A stretch of 24,692 bases of DNA from a virus: positions 1 to 24,692 of the IMG/VR virus record IMGVR_UViG_3300014962_000047; one strand, written 5' to 3'. The notes under the pieces are model-generated. The model did not search any database. It was not told the origin of the DNA and was given only the letters and a program-made list of their open reading frames with translations. Shown one piece after another: positions 23,378 to 24,692 of the stretch (positions within the stretch are counted from its first letter, which is position 1; every line of letters begins with the position of its first letter). Position numbers and translations under genes: made by a program.

Positions 23378-24692
23378 GTACGTTTACTGATTTAGTTAAA
23401 AGTAGAAGAGAAAGTGGATTATCAATAGGGAGTTCTCTTGGCCAAAGTTTTAGAGAATATGTCAAAGAAAAAATTGATCCTAGAAGATTTCTTAATCAAA
23501 CCGGTTTATTAACGGCGTTATTTCCAAAATTAAAAGCATATGAAGCAAAAAGTGTAAAAAATAAAGTAACAAAAGAATCTTTAGTGAATCAAGATAATTT
23601 TAATTCTGCAACACTACAAGATATAAAAGAAGATACACAACTTTTTGCCAAAAATTCTTTGGTTTTGCCTTCCATGGCAAGAGATATTTTTGTGATGAAA
23701 GAAAATATCGCAAAAATTATTAAATCAAAAGGCAAAAAACCATCCACTTCTGCCAAAGAGTGGATGGCCAGACAAGCAGCAAGAGAGGCTTCATACGAAA
23801 GTAAATTTGGTAAAAAACCAATTGAAGAAGTTGTTAAAAATATAACCAAAAAATCATCTTGGTTATCATCACTTATTGGAGTTGCTGCGGTTGGAGGCCT
23901 TTCTGCATTTTCTGGATCAGCATCAGCAAGTATCAATAGAACACCCGGACAATACACGGGAAGTGATTTAACTTTTAATCAATTATCCAGAGAAGAACAA
24001 GATAGACTTTTGGATGCACAAGCTGTTCAAGAAGGTAAAAATAAACCAGGAAGTTTACCAAACAGATTAAACAATCCTGGTGCTATGAAATTTTCCAAGT
24101 GGCAAGAGAAGTTTGGTGCAACAAGAGATGAATACGGATTTGCCAGATTTCCCACTATGGAACAAGGGCGGGCGGCACAAAGACAATTGTGGGAAAAAAG
24201 TTATGGTAATATACCTATAACACAAGCGGTATCCAAGTGGGCACCGGATGCTTCACCAAATTACGCAAATGCTTTGATTCAGTCAACAGGAAGACCTTCA
24301 TACACATCCGGTGGTAGAGAGTCGTGGTTAGGATCAATTTCCGGTAGTTTTGGTGAATCAAGACCTGGACATACTCATGCTGGAGTAGATATTCGAACAT
24401 TCAATTATGGTGTTCCAGTTCACGCTGTCGAATCTGGAGTCGTTACTAGAGTTGATGGATATGATGTTGATGGTTATGGCAATCAAATTGAAATAGAACA
24501 CGCAGGTGGTTATAAAACAAAATACGCACACTTAGGTGCAATGAATGTTAAACCAGGACAAAAAATTAATGCAGGTGATGTAATCGGAAATGTTGGTAGA
24601 ACAGGTAGAACGTCTGGTCCACATTTACATTATGAAGTTATGAAAGATGGTAGAAAAATTAATCCAGAATCATTTAATGTTTCGCATAATCC
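23374..24692 (+). CDS. Paralogue of the preceding protein carrying an M23 peptidase (3' end outside window)
   Basis: The open frame runs from a GTG start (GTGA overlap with the previous stop; TAGGA ribosome-binding site 8 bases before) to the window edge, at least 439 aa. Residues 1-150 repeat the N-terminus of the 644-aa protein (DLVKSRRESG, DPRRFLNQTGLLTALFP, AKNSLVLPSMARDIFVM, RQAAREASYES). A short hydrophobic segment lies at 161-185. Residues 225-305 have NRLNNPGAMKF and SKWAPD, a pattern found in phage murein-degrading virion proteins. Residues 325-425 are a lysostaphin-type M23 domain with the zinc ligands H335-AGV-D339 and H417-L-H419, plus YAHL at 384-387. It probably cuts cell-wall cross-links during infection. 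Confidence 0.88.
   Translation, partial: MSTFTDLVKSRRESGLSIGSSLGQSFREYVKEKIDPRRFLNQTGLLTALFPKLKAYEAKSVKNKVTKESLVNQDNFNSATLQDIKEDTQLFAKNSLVLPSMARDIFVMKENIAKIIKSKGKKPSTSAKEWMARQAAREASYESKFGKKPIEEVVKNITKKSSWLSSLIGVAAVGGLSAFSGSASASINRTPGQYTGSDLTFNQLSREEQDRLLDAQAVQEGKNKPGSLPNRLNNPGAMKFSKWQEKFGATRDEYGFARFPTMEQGRAAQRQLWEKSYGNIPITQAVSKWAPDASPNYANALIQSTGRPSYTSGGRESWLGSISGSFGESRPGHTHAGVDIRTFNYGVPVHAVESGVVTRVDGYDVDGYGNQIEIEHAGGYKTKYAHLGAMNVKPGQKINAGDVIGNVGRTGRTSGPHLHYEVMKDGRKINPESFNVSHN

Overview
The window is a piece of the virion-morphogenesis region of a T4-like myovirus (contractile-tailed phage). Its AT-rich DNA, the T4-type late promoter octamers and the set of baseplate proteins resemble those of marine T4-like phages (cyanophages, pelagiphages and relatives). 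The host cannot be read from the sequence. No tRNA, rRNA, CRISPR array, integrase or insertion sequence was seen. Genes are packed end to end, often with overlapping TAATG or ATGA stop/start junctions, and no gap exceeds about 120 bases.

Left two thirds (about 17.5 kb down to 1, minus strand): one long baseplate operon. In transcription order it holds the gp48 tube cap, gp53 wedge, gp27-like hub, a gp5 OB-fold hub protein without a lysozyme domain, a separate gp5-C-like needle, an unknown 295-aa protein, gp25, gp6, a large protein in the gp7 position, an 839-aa pectin-lyase-like spike with three internal ~133-aa repeats, a 154-aa unknown, a 632-aa collagen-like fibre with a C-terminal S74 self-cleaving chaperone, and gp8. 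The start codon of the next gene lies at the extreme left edge.

Middle (17.5-19.1 kb): a divergent junction carries two T4-type late-promoter octamers that point toward each other. Beyond it, the head-completion nuclease gene gp4 sits between two free-standing homing endonuclease genes: GIY-YIG upstream on the same strand and HNH-AP2 downstream on the opposite strand.

Right part (19.1 kb to the end, plus strand): a conserved 192-aa protein of unknown role, a tube-fold protein that is probably gp54, gp26, a short -1-frame extension, and two tandem paralogues. The first paralogue (644 aa) has long hydrophobic stretches and is a candidate tape-measure or hub protein. The second starts with GTG, runs off the window, and ends in an M23 metallopeptidase preceded by an NNPG-type domain. 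It probably supplies the wall-cutting activity that gp5 lacks.

The most interesting signal is a slippery heptamer (T TTT TTC) two codons before the gp26 stop. It leads into a -1 frame that stays open for 62 codons and has no ATG, GTG or TTG start before a plausible conserved segment. This is the architecture of the tail-assembly-chaperone frameshift (lambda G/GT type), and it lies immediately upstream of the candidate tape-measure gene.
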